Shown here: piece by piece, positions 33,050 to 41,875 of the stretch
How positions within the stretch are numbered: position 1 is the stretch's first letter
Layout: each line of letters opens with the position of its first letter
Source of the DNA: Bradyrhizobium sp. B124
GTDB lineage: Bacteria; Pseudomonadota; Alphaproteobacteria; Rhizobiales; Xanthobacteraceae
NCBI RefSeq assembly: GCF_038967635.1
Contig: NZ_CP152413.1
Coordinates: 6,948,001 to 7,012,000, forward strand
Length of the DNA stretch: 64,000 nt
Direction: 5' to 3'
The notes under the pieces: generated by a model
The model's input: the letters and a program-made list of their open reading frames with translations, nothing else
Databases searched by the model: none
What the model was told of the DNA's origin: nothing
Program-made: the position numbers and the translations under genes

Positions 33050-33301
33050 TCAGCCGCCGGTCATCGGCGGAAAAAACGCGATCTCGCGGGCGCCGGAAAT
33101 CGCGGCGTCCGGTTTGACATGGGCGTGGTCGATCGCGGCGCGGATCACCGTGGGCTTCTCGAAGGCGTGGGCGTAGCCGTCGTCGCGCGCGGCAAGCCAG
33201 CCGATCAGCTCGCCAACGGTACGCACCTCGGCCGGCGGCTCGACGATCTCTTCGGTCTTGCCGATGCGTTCACGCACCCAGGCGAAATATTTCAGCTTCA
33301 T
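33050..33301 (-). CDS. moaD: Molybdopterin synthase sulfur carrier subunit
   Basis: An 83-residue ubiquitin-fold protein ending in Gly-Gly (FFPPMTGG), the tail that is adenylated and thiocarboxylated by MoeB. It begins MKLKYFAWVRERIGK, typical of MoaD. It overlaps the pgsA stop by 4 bp and is followed by moaE. Confidence 0.95.
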   Translation of the reverse strand: MKLKYFAWVRERIGKTEEIVEPPAEVRTVGELIGWLAARDDGYAHAFEKPTVIRAAIDHAHVKPDAAISGAREIAFFPPMTGG

Positions 33302-33876
33302 CCCTCATCCTCCTTGATGAGGTGATGGATGCCGGCACGGAAGTAATCCCAGCCGGTGTAGATCGTGAAGATCGCCGACATCCAGAGCAGCACGATGCCG
33401 ATCAGGGTAGTGGCCGGAAACACCTGCTCGCCGGCTTCGCCGGCGATCAAGAAGCCGATCGCCACCAGCTGGATCGTGGTCTTCCATTTCGCAAGCTTGG
33501 TGACGGGAACGCTGACCCGCAGTCCCGCGAGATATTCGCGCAGGCCCGAGACCAGGATCTCGCGGCACAGGATCACGATCGCCGCCCACAGCGTCCAGCC
33601 ATGGATCGAATTGTCGGCGGCCAGCATCAGCAGGCTGGAGGCCACCAAGAGCTTGTCGGCGATCGGATCGAGCATCCGGCCGAAGGCGGACTGCTGGTCC
33701 CACATCCGGGCGTAATAGCCGTCGAGATAGTCGGTGATCCCGGCCGCAATGAACACGGCCAGTGCCACCCAGCGCAGCCACAACGGGCCGTCCAGGATCG
33801 ACTGCCAGTAGACGCAGCCGATCACCACCGGGATCGCGGCGATCCGGGCGTAGGTCAGGATATTCGGGAGGGACAT
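33298..33876 (-). CDS. pgsA: CDP-diacylglycerol--glycerol-3-phosphate 3-phosphatidyltransferase
   Basis: A membrane protein of 192 residues from ATG 33876 (MSLPNILTYARIAAIP) with about four helices. The CDP-alcohol phosphotransferase signature D-x2-DG-x2-AR-x8-G-x3-D-x3-D is complete in DYLDGYYARMWD...FGRMLDPIADK. It makes phosphatidylglycerol phosphate, the precursor of PG and cardiolipin. Upstream in-frame ATGs (33924, 33912) would add a leader of unlikely sequence. It is coupled to moaD by ATGA. Confidence 0.94.
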   Translation of the reverse strand: MSLPNILTYARIAAIPVVIGCVYWQSILDGPLWLRWVALAVFIAAGITDYLDGYYARMWDQQSAFGRMLDPIADKLLVASSLLMLAADNSIHGWTLWAAIVILCREILVSGLREYLAGLRVSVPVTKLAKWKTTIQLVAIGFLIAGEAGEQVFPATTLIGIVLLWMSAIFTIYTGWDYFRAGIHHLIKEDEG

Positions 33877-33965
33877 GGTCTTGGTCTGTCCCCGGGTCGT
33901 CGCGATGTTCATCCGTTCTACCAATACCGCTGAAGCCAGAAGGTCAACCGTGCGGGCGCCAAAGC

Positions 33966-34059
33966 ACGGCGAGATTAGGCTGAATCGTCATGGCACCTTA
34001 GCCCCTTGTTTATGCATGTTCTTTTCGGAACGTTGCTTGCCGCTTTTCCGCATCATGCC
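33966..34059. repeat. Degraded copy of the dispersed repeat at 18105
   Basis: The order GCGAGATTAGGCTGAATCGTC, TTAGCCCCTTGTTTATGCATG and TCTTTTCGGAACG...CTTTTCCGCATCATGC follows the copy at 18105-18199 with many changes. It lies between uvrC and pgsA. Confidence 0.6.
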
Positions 34060-34104
34060 CTAGATGCCCTGTCGCAGGCGACGCCCTGATGACTCGCCTT
34101 TGGT

Positions 34105-36231
34105 TTAACCCGGCTGGGCGTGGAAAAACTCGAAAATCTTGCGGGCACTCTCGGCGCTGACGCCGGGAACCTTGCCGAGGTCGGCGATCGAGGCCCGCTC
34201 GATCTCCTTGAGCGTTCCGAAGTGGTGCAGCAAGGCACGTTTGCGCGACGGGCCGATGCCCGGGATCTCCTGCAACCCGGCCTCGCGGATGTCCTTTTTG
34301 CGCAGCTTGCGGTGCGAGCCGATCACGAAGCGGTGGGCCTCGTCGCGCAGCCGCTGGATGAAATAGAGCACCGGGTCGCGCGGCTCCAGCTTGATGGCCT
34401 CGCGGTCCGGCATGAACAGGGTTTCCCGCCCCGCATCGCGCTCCGGCCCCTTCGCCACCGCCATCAGCGAGACCTGGGTCAGCCCGAGATTCTCGAAAAT
34501 CTCCCGGACCGCGTTGAGCTGGCCGCGGCCGCCGTCGATGATGACGAGATCGGGCCATTGCGGGAACGACTCGTCGTCCGCCTTGTCTTTTGGCTTTGCA
34601 GTGTCCTTGGCAGCCTCGCCCTCCGGCGGCTTCAGCAGCCGCTTGAAGCGGCGCTCCAGCACCTCGCGCATCATCCCGTAATCGTCGCCGGGCGTCAGCC
34701 CTTCGGACTTGATGTTGAACTTGCGGTACTGGTTTTTCATGAACCCGTCGGGTCCCGCCACGATCATCGCGCCGACTGCGTTGGTGCCCTGGATGTGGCT
34801 ATTGTCGTAGACCTCGATGCGCTTGGGCGTATGCGGCAGGCCGAGCGTCGTGACCATGCCGTCCAGCAGCCGGCTTTGCGTCGCGGTATCGGCGAGCTTG
34901 CGGCCGAGCGCCTCGCGCGCGTTGGTGAGCGCGTGGCCGATCAATTCCTTCTTCTCGCCGCGCTTGGGCACGGAGACCTCGACCTTGGATCCGGCCTTCA
35001 CCGACAGCGCGTCGGCGAGCAAAGCGCTTTCCTCGATCTCGTGCGACAGCAGGATCAGCTTCGGCGGCGGTTTGTCGTCGTAGAATTGCGCGAGGAATGA
35101 GGACAGCACCTCCTCGGGCGTGAAGCTCTTTTCCGCGCGCGGGAAATAGGCGCGATTGCCCCAGTTCTGGCCGGTGCGGAAGAAGAACACCTCGACGCAG
35201 GAATAGCCGCCCTCCTGGTGGATCGCGAACACATCGGCCTCTTCGACCGTGCGCGGGTTGATGCCCTGCTGCGACTGGATCGCCGACAGTGCCGCGAGGC
35301 GGTCGCGGTACAGCGCCGCGGTCTCGAACTCGAGCTCGCCGGAGGCCTTCTCCATCTCGGCCGCGAGCAATTGCTTCACGGCGTGGCTGCGGCCGGAAAG
35401 GAATTCGGTCGCCTCGCGCACCAGTTCGGTATAGCCGGGAAAATCGATCTCGCGCGTGCAGGGGCCGGCGCAGCGCTTGATCTGATAGAGCAGGCAGGGC
35501 CGGCTGCGGCTTTCGAAGAAGCCGTCGGTGCAGGAGCGGATCAGGAACGCGCGCTGCAGCGCCGTAATTGTGCGGTTGACCGCGCCCGCATTGGCGAACG
35601 GGCCGAAATAGCGCCCGGGCCGCGACTGCGCGCCGCGATGCTTGAGGATCTGCGGCGCCCAGTGATCGCCCGAGATCAAAATATATGGAAACGATTTGTC
35701 ATCGCGCAGCTGCACATTGAAACGTGGGCGGAGCTGCTTGATCAGATTGGCTTCGAGCAGCAGCGCCTCGGTCTCGGTCGTGGTCGAGACGATCTCGACA
35801 TGTGTGGTCGCCGCGATCATGCGCAGGATGCGCGCCGGCAGCGGCGCGTTGGCCCGCGCATAGGACGACAGCCGCTTTTTGACGTTCTTCGCCTTGCCGA
35901 CATAGAGCACGTCGTTGGCGGCGTTGAGCATGCGGTAGACGCCGGGCGAGGTCGGGGCGAGGCGCACTGCGTTCTCGATCGCCTCATGCCCGATCGAGAG
36001 CGTTCCCTCGGCGATTGTCTCGGTGGCGTCCTCCGATGCCTCGGGGAGACGTGCGTCATCCTCCTCCTCGGTGCCGGAGGTTTCCGGATCGACGTCGCTC
36101 GTGTCGAGCGTCAGGTCGTCCTGAGGCAGATCGGACTTTGCACTGCGCCGCGCCTTGGGGGCAGCCTTGGGATCAGCCTTGGGGTCGGTCTTGGGGGCCG
36201 GCGTCGGTCGCTCGGGAGAATCGTGAACCAT
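34105..36231 (-). CDS. uvrC: UvrABC system protein C (excinuclease subunit)
   Basis: A 708-residue UvrC, about 100 residues longer than E. coli UvrC because of an N-terminal disordered leader ([19 protein letters not shown], then an acidic stretch to about residue 85). The GIY-YIG nuclease follows ([25 protein letters not shown] split), then the Cys-rich region ([17 protein letters not shown]), the UVR motif near residue 275, the RNase H-like second nuclease ([14 protein letters not shown]) and tandem HhH motifs at the end ([20 protein letters not shown]). It makes both incisions in nucleotide excision repair. Confidence 0.96.
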   Translation of the reverse strand: MVHDSPERPTPAPKTDPKADPKAAPKARRSAKSDLPQDDLTLDTSDVDPETSGTEEEDDARLPEASEDATETIAEGTLSIGHEAIENAVRLAPTSPGVYRMLNAANDVLYVGKAKNVKKRLSSYARANAPLPARILRMIAATTHVEIVSTTTETEALLLEANLIKQLRPRFNVQLRDDKSFPYILISGDHWAPQILKHRGAQSRPGRYFGPFANAGAVNRTITALQRAFLIRSCTDGFFESRSRPCLLYQIKRCAGPCTREIDFPGYTELVREATEFLSGRSHAVKQLLAAEMEKASGELEFETAALYRDRLAALSAIQSQQGINPRTVEEADVFAIHQEGGYSCVEVFFFRTGQNWGNRAYFPRAEKSFTPEEVLSSFLAQFYDDKPPPKLILLSHEIEESALLADALSVKAGSKVEVSVPKRGEKKELIGHALTNAREALGRKLADTATQSRLLDGMVTTLGLPHTPKRIEVYDNSHIQGTNAVGAMIVAGPDGFMKNQYRKFNIKSEGLTPGDDYGMMREVLERRFKRLLKPPEGEAAKDTAKPKDKADDESFPQWPDLVIIDGGRGQLNAVREIFENLGLTQVSLMAVAKGPERDAGRETLFMPDREAIKLEPRDPVLYFIQRLRDEAHRFVIGSHRKLRKKDIREAGLQEIPGIGPSRKRALLHHFGTLKEIERASIADLGKVPGVSAESARKIFEFFHAQPG

Positions 36232-36382
36232 GGGCCGTAAATTAAGCGCTTGGGCGACTGGTCGCCAGCGCTGGCGGCGCAGGAAAAAGAACCCGATTGC
36301 AGGGCGTTACTGGCCCAGCGCGGCCGGTCAGGGCGGGTCGGTAACACATTGTTAAGACTGATGAGCGGGCCGCTAACCGGGC

Positions 36383-36398
36383 TTAACAACCCTTTAAC
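36383..36398 (+). promoter_or_regulatory. Perfect CtrA-type binding site upstream of outer-membrane protein
   Basis: TTAACAACCCTTTAAC is TTAA-N7-TTAAC, exactly the CtrA full-site consensus known from Caulobacter and Rhizobiales. It lies 98 bp before the OMP start, inside a larger AT-rich block with an inverted TGTTAAG / CTTAACA pair (36350-36356 and 36382-36388). It could also act on the divergent uvrC gene 150 bp away. Confidence 0.55.
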
Positions 36399-36495
36399 TT
36401 AAAACTCTCGATAAACCTTAGCGAAAAAAGTGGAATTCCGTAACCACGCCGGCCCTGGGCCTGCGGGCTGCGGCAGTTGCGTGTGGAGAGTACCC

Positions 36496-37119
36496 ATGAC
36501 CCGGTTTGTTGCGCGTGCGCTGGCACTGATCGTCGCAGGCTGGACGACTTCGGCGGCGTCGGCCGACCTCAACTACGGCTCGCCCTATACCGTCTATCAG
36601 CCGCTCAATGCCTACAGTTGGGCCGGCCCCTATCTCGGCGGCAACGTCGGCTACGGCTGGGGTTCGGTCGAGAACAACCCGACCAAGCCGTCCGGTTTCG
36701 TCGGCGGCGTGCAGGCCGGCTACAATTTCCAGAACGGCTCGCCTTGGGTGTTCGGCATCGAGGCCGATATCCAGGGCACCACCGCCGACGATCGGTTCGC
36801 GCCCTGGAAGTTCTCCAACCCGTGGTTCGGCACCGTACGCGGCCGCGCCGGCTATGCGGTCAACAATGTGCTATTCTACGCGACCGGTGGTCTCGCCTTC
36901 GGTGAACTGCGCGGCGAGACGTTTGGCATATCGGAGTCGCATACCAATGCGGGCTTCACCGTCGGCGCCGGCGCCGAAATGGGCTTTGCCCCGAACTGGA
37001 GTGCCAAGATCGAATATCTCTACGTCGATCTCGCCAACAGCAACTTCACGATCACCGGCGGCGCGCCGAACGGCTACAGCTTCAGCCTGGTTCGCGCCGG
37101 CATCAACTATCACTTCTGA
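36496..37119 (+). CDS. Outer-membrane beta-barrel protein (Omp25/RopB-like)
   Basis: A 207-residue protein with a signal peptide (TRFVARALALIVAGWTTSAAS, then ADLNYG). The mature part has the pattern of an eight-stranded barrel: YLGGNVGYGWGS, GFVGGVQAGYNFQNGS, WVFGIEADIQG, GTVRGRAGYAVNNVLFYATGG and a final strand ending in YHF, the aromatic C-terminus recognised by BamA. This is the Omp25/OmpW-like OMP_b-brl family common in Rhizobiales. ATG 36496 is preferred because it precedes the signal peptide. It is preceded by a CtrA-type site and followed by a strong terminator. Confidence 0.92.
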   Translation: MTRFVARALALIVAGWTTSAASADLNYGSPYTVYQPLNAYSWAGPYLGGNVGYGWGSVENNPTKPSGFVGGVQAGYNFQNGSPWVFGIEADIQGTTADDRFAPWKFSNPWFGTVRGRAGYAVNNVLFYATGGLAFGELRGETFGISESHTNAGFTVGAGAEMGFAPNWSAKIEYLYVDLANSNFTITGGAPNGYSFSLVRAGINYHF

Positions 37120-37145
37120 GAACAAGAAAACGTCTGACATCAACT

Positions 37146-37179
37146 CCCGGCTGCGCCTCGCGCGGCCGGGTTTTTCTTT
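37146..37179 (+). terminator. Rho-independent terminator of the OMP gene
   Basis: CCCGGC (37146-37151) pairs with GCCGGG (37165-37170) with further inner GC pairing, followed directly by TTTTTCTTT. It lies 27 bp after the OMP stop codon. Confidence 0.85.
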
Positions 37180-37392
37180 GTGCTGAGCACGCCGACATCA
37201 CGCGCAACTGCATGAACGCCGCGGCGTCCGCGAAACCAGTCGGACGGCCGCACGCACCGGATATGCGGGCACCGTCAATCGCGTCCGCATCATGCAGGTG
37301 GTCGTGCAGCGAGCGCGAGCCACGCGCCCGGCAGTCAACTCACACGCAACGCTTCATTCGCCGTTCACGACGAGTCGCGCACCGCGCGCTCA

Positions 37393-37605
37393 TCATGAAA
37401 CCACCAGGTTGACCGCCTTCGGGCCCTTGCCCTTCTTGTCGGGTTCAACCTCGAACGTAATGCGCTGTCCTTCAGTCAGGTCCTTCAATCCTGCACGCTC
37501 GACAGCTGTGATGTGAACGAACACATCGCGGCCGCCATCATCAGGCTTGATGAAGCCGTAGCCACGCTCTCCGTTGAAGAACTTGACTGTCCCAGTCATG
37601 GCCAT
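37393..37605 (-). CDS. Cold-shock domain protein
   Basis: A 70-residue CspA-family protein made only of the OB-fold cold-shock domain. RNP1 (GYGFIKPDD) and RNP2 (DVFVHITAV) are both present, as is the start MTGTVKFFNGERG. It binds single-stranded RNA/DNA and melts mRNA structure. The ATG at 37605 has a strong GGAGGAG ribosome site 8 bases upstream; a Met two codons later (37599) is less well placed. Longer in-frame starts are not supported. A 260-bp AT-richer leader upstream may be its regulated 5' UTR. Confidence 0.95.
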   Translation of the reverse strand: MAMTGTVKFFNGERGYGFIKPDDGGRDVFVHITAVERAGLKDLTEGQRITFEVEPDKKGKGPKAVNLVVS

Positions 37606-37864
37606 CGGGAAACTCCTCCCCCGTATTGCTCCACCGCTACGCGCACGCCGCGTAGCGGTTGACCGACATTCGCTTGTCGGAAGCTTGGCCACCTGAACAG
37701 GCCGGCGTCACGCCACCGGTCTGCCTGGATTTATTTCGGCCTTGTCACTCCGCCGCAACCATTCGCGGAAGCGGAACGTAAAGCCAGTCGTAACAGGATG
37801 AGCATAATACGGTTCCGCGCGCGTTGCCTATGCTCAAATAGAACTTTTCAGTGGGTGCTACCGA

Positions 37865-38725
37865 TCAAGGTTTAGGCGTTTCGAGTCTGAAGCGTCCGGC
37901 GCCGCCTTGACCAAGCGGTCTCTCGAGTTCGGACAAGATGATCTTCAGCTCGCCCGCCAGCGTCCACGGCGGATTCACTATCAAAAGGCCGGTGGAAACG
38001 AGGCCTGCGCCGGTTTCTTGCGGCGCCACACTGAATTCCAAACGCAAGCATTTGCCCGCGGGCCGACTGCTCGCTGTTGCTGCAGCCACGCTGCGCGCGA
38101 GCTCGTCGGTAGCTCTCCGGGTTTTTACGGGGTACCACAAAAGATACGTGCCGGTCGGCCACTTCGCAAACGCTTCGGTGAAGGCACTCGCCAGCCGCTC
38201 GAACTCGTCCTTCGCTTCGAAAGGCGGATCGATCAGCACCAGGCCGCGCCGTTCGTTCGGCGGCACGAATGCGGGCAGCGCCACCCAGCCGTCGAGATCG
38301 ACGACGCGCGCCTGCACATCGCGTCGCAATGCATCGATCAATTGCTTGCGCGCAACGGGCTCGATCTCGCAGGCCGTCATACGGTCTTGCGGACGCAGCA
38401 GCGCCCGCGCGATCAACGGCGAGCCGGGATAGGCTTTCAGCTCGCCTCGCGGGTTGAATGCTCTGACGATGTCGAGATAGGGCGCGATCAGCGGCAACGC
38501 CTTGTCGGACAGCCGCGCCTGCATCAGTCGCGCGATGCCGGTCAGCCATTCGCCGCCGCGCTGCGCTTCGCTCGACGTCAAATCATACAGGCCGGCGCCG
38601 GCATGGGTGTCGATGACGCGGAACGGCGCCTGCTTCTCCTGCAGGTAGGTGAGCATGCGCACCAGCACGATGTGCTTGATGACGTCGGCAAAGCTGCCGG
38701 CATGAAAGGCGTGACGATAGTTCAT
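37865..38725 (-). CDS. rlmJ: 23S rRNA (adenine2030-N6)-methyltransferase
   Basis: A 286-residue methyltransferase. It begins MNYRHAFHAGSFADVIKHIV, which is diagnostic for RlmJ. Motif I is the unusual VIDTHAGAGLYDL and the catalytic motif is VLIDPPFEAKDEF (DPPF). It modifies A2030 of 23S rRNA. It is a single-gene unit between the cold-shock gene and the RNase T2 gene; a palindromic repeat lies just upstream at 38764. Confidence 0.94.
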   Translation of the reverse strand: MNYRHAFHAGSFADVIKHIVLVRMLTYLQEKQAPFRVIDTHAGAGLYDLTSSEAQRGGEWLTGIARLMQARLSDKALPLIAPYLDIVRAFNPRGELKAYPGSPLIARALLRPQDRMTACEIEPVARKQLIDALRRDVQARVVDLDGWVALPAFVPPNERRGLVLIDPPFEAKDEFERLASAFTEAFAKWPTGTYLLWYPVKTRRATDELARSVAAATASSRPAGKCLRLEFSVAPQETGAGLVSTGLLIVNPPWTLAGELKIILSELERPLGQGGAGRFRLETPKP

Positions 38726-38763
38726 GCGATGACGCTGCGCTCCAGAGGGTGCGCATGTTGTAC

Positions 38764-38840
38764 TGCGTCATGCCCGGCCTGTCCCGGGCATCTATGCCTT
38801 ATCTCGTTAGTTTCGTGATGGCGTCCATGGCCGGGACACT
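38764..38840. repeat. Dispersed palindromic repeat (GTCATGCCCGGCCTGTCCCGGGCAT)
   Basis: The left arm TCATGCCCGGCCTGTCCCGG is followed by CATCTATGCC, a spacer, and a partly mirrored TCCATGGCCGGGAC. It is related to the repeats at 3823 and 11502. It lies between rlmJ and the RNase T2 gene. Confidence 0.6.
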
Positions 38841-38885
38841 CGGCGCGACAACGCGCGTTTGCGCGGCCGTGACGCGGACGAGACT

Positions 38886-39575
38886 TCAGCCGCCGCGAAC
38901 CGGCGGCATCAGCACCTGATCGCGGCGGCAGGCGCGGCGATCGATTTCCTCGCAGGAACGGAATTGCAGATCCTTGCTGAGGCAGATCCGCACCTCGCTG
39001 AGCCGCTTGCTGTCGCAGGTCACCGAGATCGCGGAGTTGCTGAGCCCCGGATTGGCCTTGATGAACGCCGTCTCCAGCTCGTCGGGCGCGATCGTCTTCG
39101 GCTCCGTCAATTGCAGGAATTCCTCGGGGATCTTCACCGCGGCGCGGGCCTTGCGGATGGCTTCGAAATAGGCCCGTTCGCCGAGGCCGGAGCAGGTGCC
39201 GTGCTTGTCCCACTCGTTGTAGATCAGCCCGGGCGCCGGCATCAGGTCGAGCATCGAGGTCATGATGTTGCGGGCGAGGCGGGGCGAAGGGCGCTGGCAG
39301 TATTCCGGAAAGCCCCGCTCATATTGTGGCCACAGCCCGTGCACCACGAATGAGTATGGCCGTCCGCCGCATTGCGCCTGCGTGCCGCGGCCGTTGTTGC
39401 CGCGCTCGCTCGCCGCCTCGCAGAACGAGGGCGACCACGACAGCGACAGCACATAGAAATCGAACTCGCCGGGCGCATTCTGCCGGCGATCCTGGGCCGA
39501 GGCCCCCATCGCACCACACAGAACAAAGGCAACTGAAATCAGAAATCGGGAAATTGTGACCAACCGAGGCATCAA
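38886..39575 (-). CDS. Exported ribonuclease T2 family protein
   Basis: A 229-residue protein with a signal peptide (RFLISVAFVLCGAMGASAQ). Both catalytic blocks of RNase T2 are present: CAS-1 in SFVVHGLWPQYERG (His) and CAS-2 in NEWDKHGTCSG (Glu/Lys/His). The N-terminal FYVLSLSWSPSFC is typical, and several Cys can form the family's disulfides. It is a periplasmic or secreted endoribonuclease that cuts RNA without base preference via 2',3'-cyclic phosphates. It may scavenge RNA for phosphate; no regulatory site was seen. Confidence 0.92.
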   Translation of the reverse strand: MMPRLVTISRFLISVAFVLCGAMGASAQDRRQNAPGEFDFYVLSLSWSPSFCEAASERGNNGRGTQAQCGGRPYSFVVHGLWPQYERGFPEYCQRPSPRLARNIMTSMLDLMPAPGLIYNEWDKHGTCSGLGERAYFEAIRKARAAVKIPEEFLQLTEPKTIAPDELETAFIKANPGLSNSAISVTCDSKRLSEVRICLSKDLQFRSCEEIDRRACRRDQVLMPPVRGG

Positions 39576-39629
39576 ACGCTCCCCTCACGCGACCATTCAG
39601 AGCCTAGCAGGCCGCTAGAACATTTCAAG

Positions 39630-39662
39630 AACAAAAAGCCGCCGGCTGGATGGCGGCGGCTT
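39630..39662 (-). terminator. Rho-independent terminator of the 39688-40182 gene
   Basis: On the minus strand AAGCCGCC (inverse of 39655-39662) pairs with GGCGGCTT (inverse of 39636-39643), followed by TTTTTGTTCTTG. It is 25 bp past the stop of the hypothetical gene. Confidence 0.8.
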
Positions 39663-39687
39663 CCGTTTTGACCGAACTGGTCGGAGA

Positions 39688-40182
39688 TCAGGGCCGGGCG
39701 GCCTTGCAGGACGGGTTATAGGCCCAGTTGCGGTCGAGCCCGGCGACGCACCATTCGACGCCCGGAGCGATGCTGATCCAGTCGCTGACGCCGGCAAAAC
39801 CGCCGTCCTCGATGATCGAATAGTGCACCTTGCGCACCTTGCCGTCGCTCAGCATCGCGTCGCCCGAGCAATAGCGGCGCGGAATATTGTCTGACTGCCA
39901 GGGGCGGAAGGCGGTTTCGTGAATCCGGTTGAAACCGGTGATCACGAGCGGCGAATTCCAGAAGGTGGCTTCCTTTTCCTGGAATTGTGAGCTGATGACC
40001 GGCAGCGCCCGTTCGCAGGGGGCCACATTGCCGTCATAGCGCGGGCCGGATAGGCCGAAATTCAGTTCGAACGGATTGGCGGCCTGAGCCGTGCCCCCGA
40101 ACGCCAGAAGGCCGACCACGAGCGCGGCGCCGAGGCCGAGCTTATGGTTGAGTTTATTGCGGGAGTTGAACAGGTTGCGCAT
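39688..40182 (-). CDS. Small exported protein of unknown function
   Basis: A 164-residue protein with a signal peptide (KLGLGAALVVGLLAFGGTAQA, cleavage after AQA). The mature part has four Cys (NVAPCERA, RRYCSGDA, VEWCVAGLD, NPSCKAARP), which suits two disulfides in the periplasm. The segments WNSPLVITGFNRIHETAF and GVEWCVAGLDRNWAYNPSCK look conserved and resemble families annotated only as hypothetical in Bradyrhizobium. ATG 40182 is chosen because it is the last Met before the signal peptide. It is divergent from the small exported protein at 40349. Confidence 0.75.
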   Translation of the reverse strand: MRNLFNSRNKLNHKLGLGAALVVGLLAFGGTAQAANPFELNFGLSGPRYDGNVAPCERALPVISSQFQEKEATFWNSPLVITGFNRIHETAFRPWQSDNIPRRYCSGDAMLSDGKVRKVHYSIIEDGGFAGVSDWISIAPGVEWCVAGLDRNWAYNPSCKAARP

Positions 40183-40348
40183 GGGAATCCACCCGATGAT
40201 CAGATGCGGCGAACGGTGCCGTGAAGCCCCGGCAAGGTCAAGTGCAGCGCGGCAACACCTGCGGAGAAGTCCACCTCCAGCAGCCGGCTCGTTCTTTCCA
40301 TGGTCGCCGGCGCACTCTATGTTGGTCGCCAGCGAAATGGAGTCTGCG

Positions 40349-40648
40349 ATGCGAACGAAATTGGCCGCGTGCCTGGTTGCCGTTAGCGGGATGCTGGCCG
40401 TTGGTCCGGCGCAAGCCGACTGGATGCAGCCGGTGCCGCCGTTCAAGGGCAATGATACCGGCGGTATCATCGCCTATTCGCTGGCGGCCCAGACCGACGC
40501 GCGGCAGCTCGCCGTCGATCACTGCGCTTCCTACGGCAAGGTGGTCAAGTTCCTTGCGATGCAGCGCTATCCGGGCGGCTACATCTCCTTTGCCTGCCGC
40601 TGGGTACCCTATGGTTCGGCCCAGAGGCCGGTGCGCACGCTCTACTGA
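40349..40648 (+). CDS. Small exported protein, 99 residues
   Basis: A 99-residue protein with a signal peptide (RTKLAACLVAVSGMLAVGPAQA) and a compact mature domain of about 75 residues. Two Cys (VDHCASYGK and SFACRWVPYG) may pair. The segment NDTGGIIAYSLAAQTDARQL and the position of HCA before KxxKF are not in a family I can name. A TGGAG ribosome site precedes ATG 40349. It is followed 43 bp later by the DUF3617 gene on the same strand, so a two-gene operon is likely. Confidence 0.7.
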   Translation: MRTKLAACLVAVSGMLAVGPAQADWMQPVPPFKGNDTGGIIAYSLAAQTDARQLAVDHCASYGKVVKFLAMQRYPGGYISFACRWVPYGSAQRPVRTLY

Positions 40649-40691
40649 GCGCGCTCCAAATCCTTCGATCGTTCAGCCGGGAGCTCACCGC

Positions 40692-41222
40692 ATGACCCGA
40701 CAGCTTGCCTTGCTTGGTTCTGCTGTTTGCCTTGTCCTGTCCACCGGTGCTGCGAGCGCCCTCGACCTGCCGACCCGCAAGGCGGGTCTGTGGGAGATGA
40801 AGATGGTGCGCACCGGCGGGCCGATGCCCGAAATCACCATGCAGCACTGCACCGACGAGACCACCGACAAGGAGATGAGCGCGGCGGCCTCGCCGATGGC
40901 CAAGGAAGTCTGCTCCAAGCAGGACATCCAGAAGACCGCGACCGGCTATGTCAGCGACAGCGTGTGCAGCGTCGCCGGCATGTCGATGAAGAGCCATGCC
41001 GAGATCGTCGGCGATTTCAATTCCGCCTACACGGTCAAGAGCAGCTCGCACGCGGAGGGCGGCGCGGCCGGCTCCCGCGACACCACGATGACCATCGAGG
41101 CGAAATGGCTCGGCGCCTGCAAGAGCGACCAGAAGCCCGGTGACATCATCATGCCCGGCGGCATGAAGATGAACGTCAAGGATATGGAAAAGCTGAAGGG
41201 CCTCCTGCCCAAGCAGAAGTAG
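40692..41222 (+). CDS. DUF3617-family exported protein
   Basis: A 176-residue protein with a signal peptide (TRQLALLGSAVCLVLSTGAASA). The mature start LPTRKAGLWEMKMVRTGG is the hallmark of DUF3617, a periplasmic beta-rich family of unknown function. Paired Cys occur in MQHCTDET, KEVCSKQD, SDSVCSVAG and LGACKSDQ. It is the second gene of a pair of small exported proteins and ends in a good terminator. Confidence 0.85.
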   Translation: MTRQLALLGSAVCLVLSTGAASALDLPTRKAGLWEMKMVRTGGPMPEITMQHCTDETTDKEMSAAASPMAKEVCSKQDIQKTATGYVSDSVCSVAGMSMKSHAEIVGDFNSAYTVKSSSHAEGGAAGSRDTTMTIEAKWLGACKSDQKPGDIIMPGGMKMNVKDMEKLKGLLPKQK

Positions 41223-41256
41223 GCGCAGCGCCTTCGATTGTCGCCGCGCGCCCTGA

Positions 41257-41293
41257 GCACGTCCTCTTTCATGTTGAGAGGACGTGCCGTTTT
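41257..41293 (+). terminator. Rho-independent terminator of the DUF3617 gene
   Basis: GCACGTCCTCT (41257-41267) pairs perfectly with AGAGGACGTGC (41277-41287), loop of 9, then CGTTTTGC. It is 34 bp after the stop. Confidence 0.8.
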
Positions 41294-41301
41294 GCACCAC
41301 C

Positions 41302-41394
41302 ATCATTGCGAGCAGCCCGTGACAAGATTGCCAAGCGGTTTTGCGCTGCCTGTCATCGGGCGTGCGTTCTGGCGACCTTTCTTGCAATGATGCC
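41302..41394. repeat. Imperfect palindromic element (ATCATTGCGAG...CTTGCAATGAT)
   Basis: ATCATTGCGAG near 41303 and CTTGCAATGAT near 41384 are inverted, with a spacer resembling common intergenic repeat debris (AAGATTGCCAAGCGGTTTTGCG). Confidence 0.5.
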
Positions 41395-41875
41395 GTTGGA
41401 CCGTGTGCGCCAACTCCGTCACGTAGGCGTATTCGCTTAACCATTGTCGCCGACCGTTGACGTCAAGCGCGCGTCTCGGCGCACGGCGGCCTCTCACCTT
41501 CAATGGATTGGATGTCAAACATGATGTCCGGTGTTGGTCGCGGCCGCGCCCAATGCACGACGGCATTGCGGGGCGACATCAACATCATTGAATGATCGCT
41601 GCGTGCCTCGCACGTGAGACTCTCTGAGAGAGCGAGGACGTGCAGCGAATTCCTCGTGCTGAAAAGCTTGCTGCGACAACATGTCTTTTTGAATCGCTCC
41701 AGTGTCGCGCATCTTGAATCGTTCCAGTGTCGTGCATCGCGCGCTTCAATGGATTCTATTTTGCGCGTGTGGAATTTCGCGCATCCCGTCGATAGAAGTC
41801 CGCCCCAATCGAGCCCGCTCAATGACGAGCACGCGGCTCGATCGGCCTGGGGAAATGTGGGATTGCTTGGTGGGA
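41395..41875 (+). promoter_or_regulatory. Leader region of TonB receptor gene, with a 25-bp tandem repeat
   Basis: This 480-bp region holds no convincing gene. At 41689-41713 and 41714-41738 lie two directly adjacent 25-bp units, TTGAATCG(C/T)TCCAGTGTCG then (C/T)GCATC, differing at two positions. No standard Fur or Irr box is evident. Several in-frame ATGs for the receptor (41702, 41822, 41855, 41876) fall here, so the start is uncertain. Confidence 0.45.

Noticed and set aside
41689..41738. CRISPR-like repeats
   Set aside because: Only two units with no spacer between them; no cas genes in the window.
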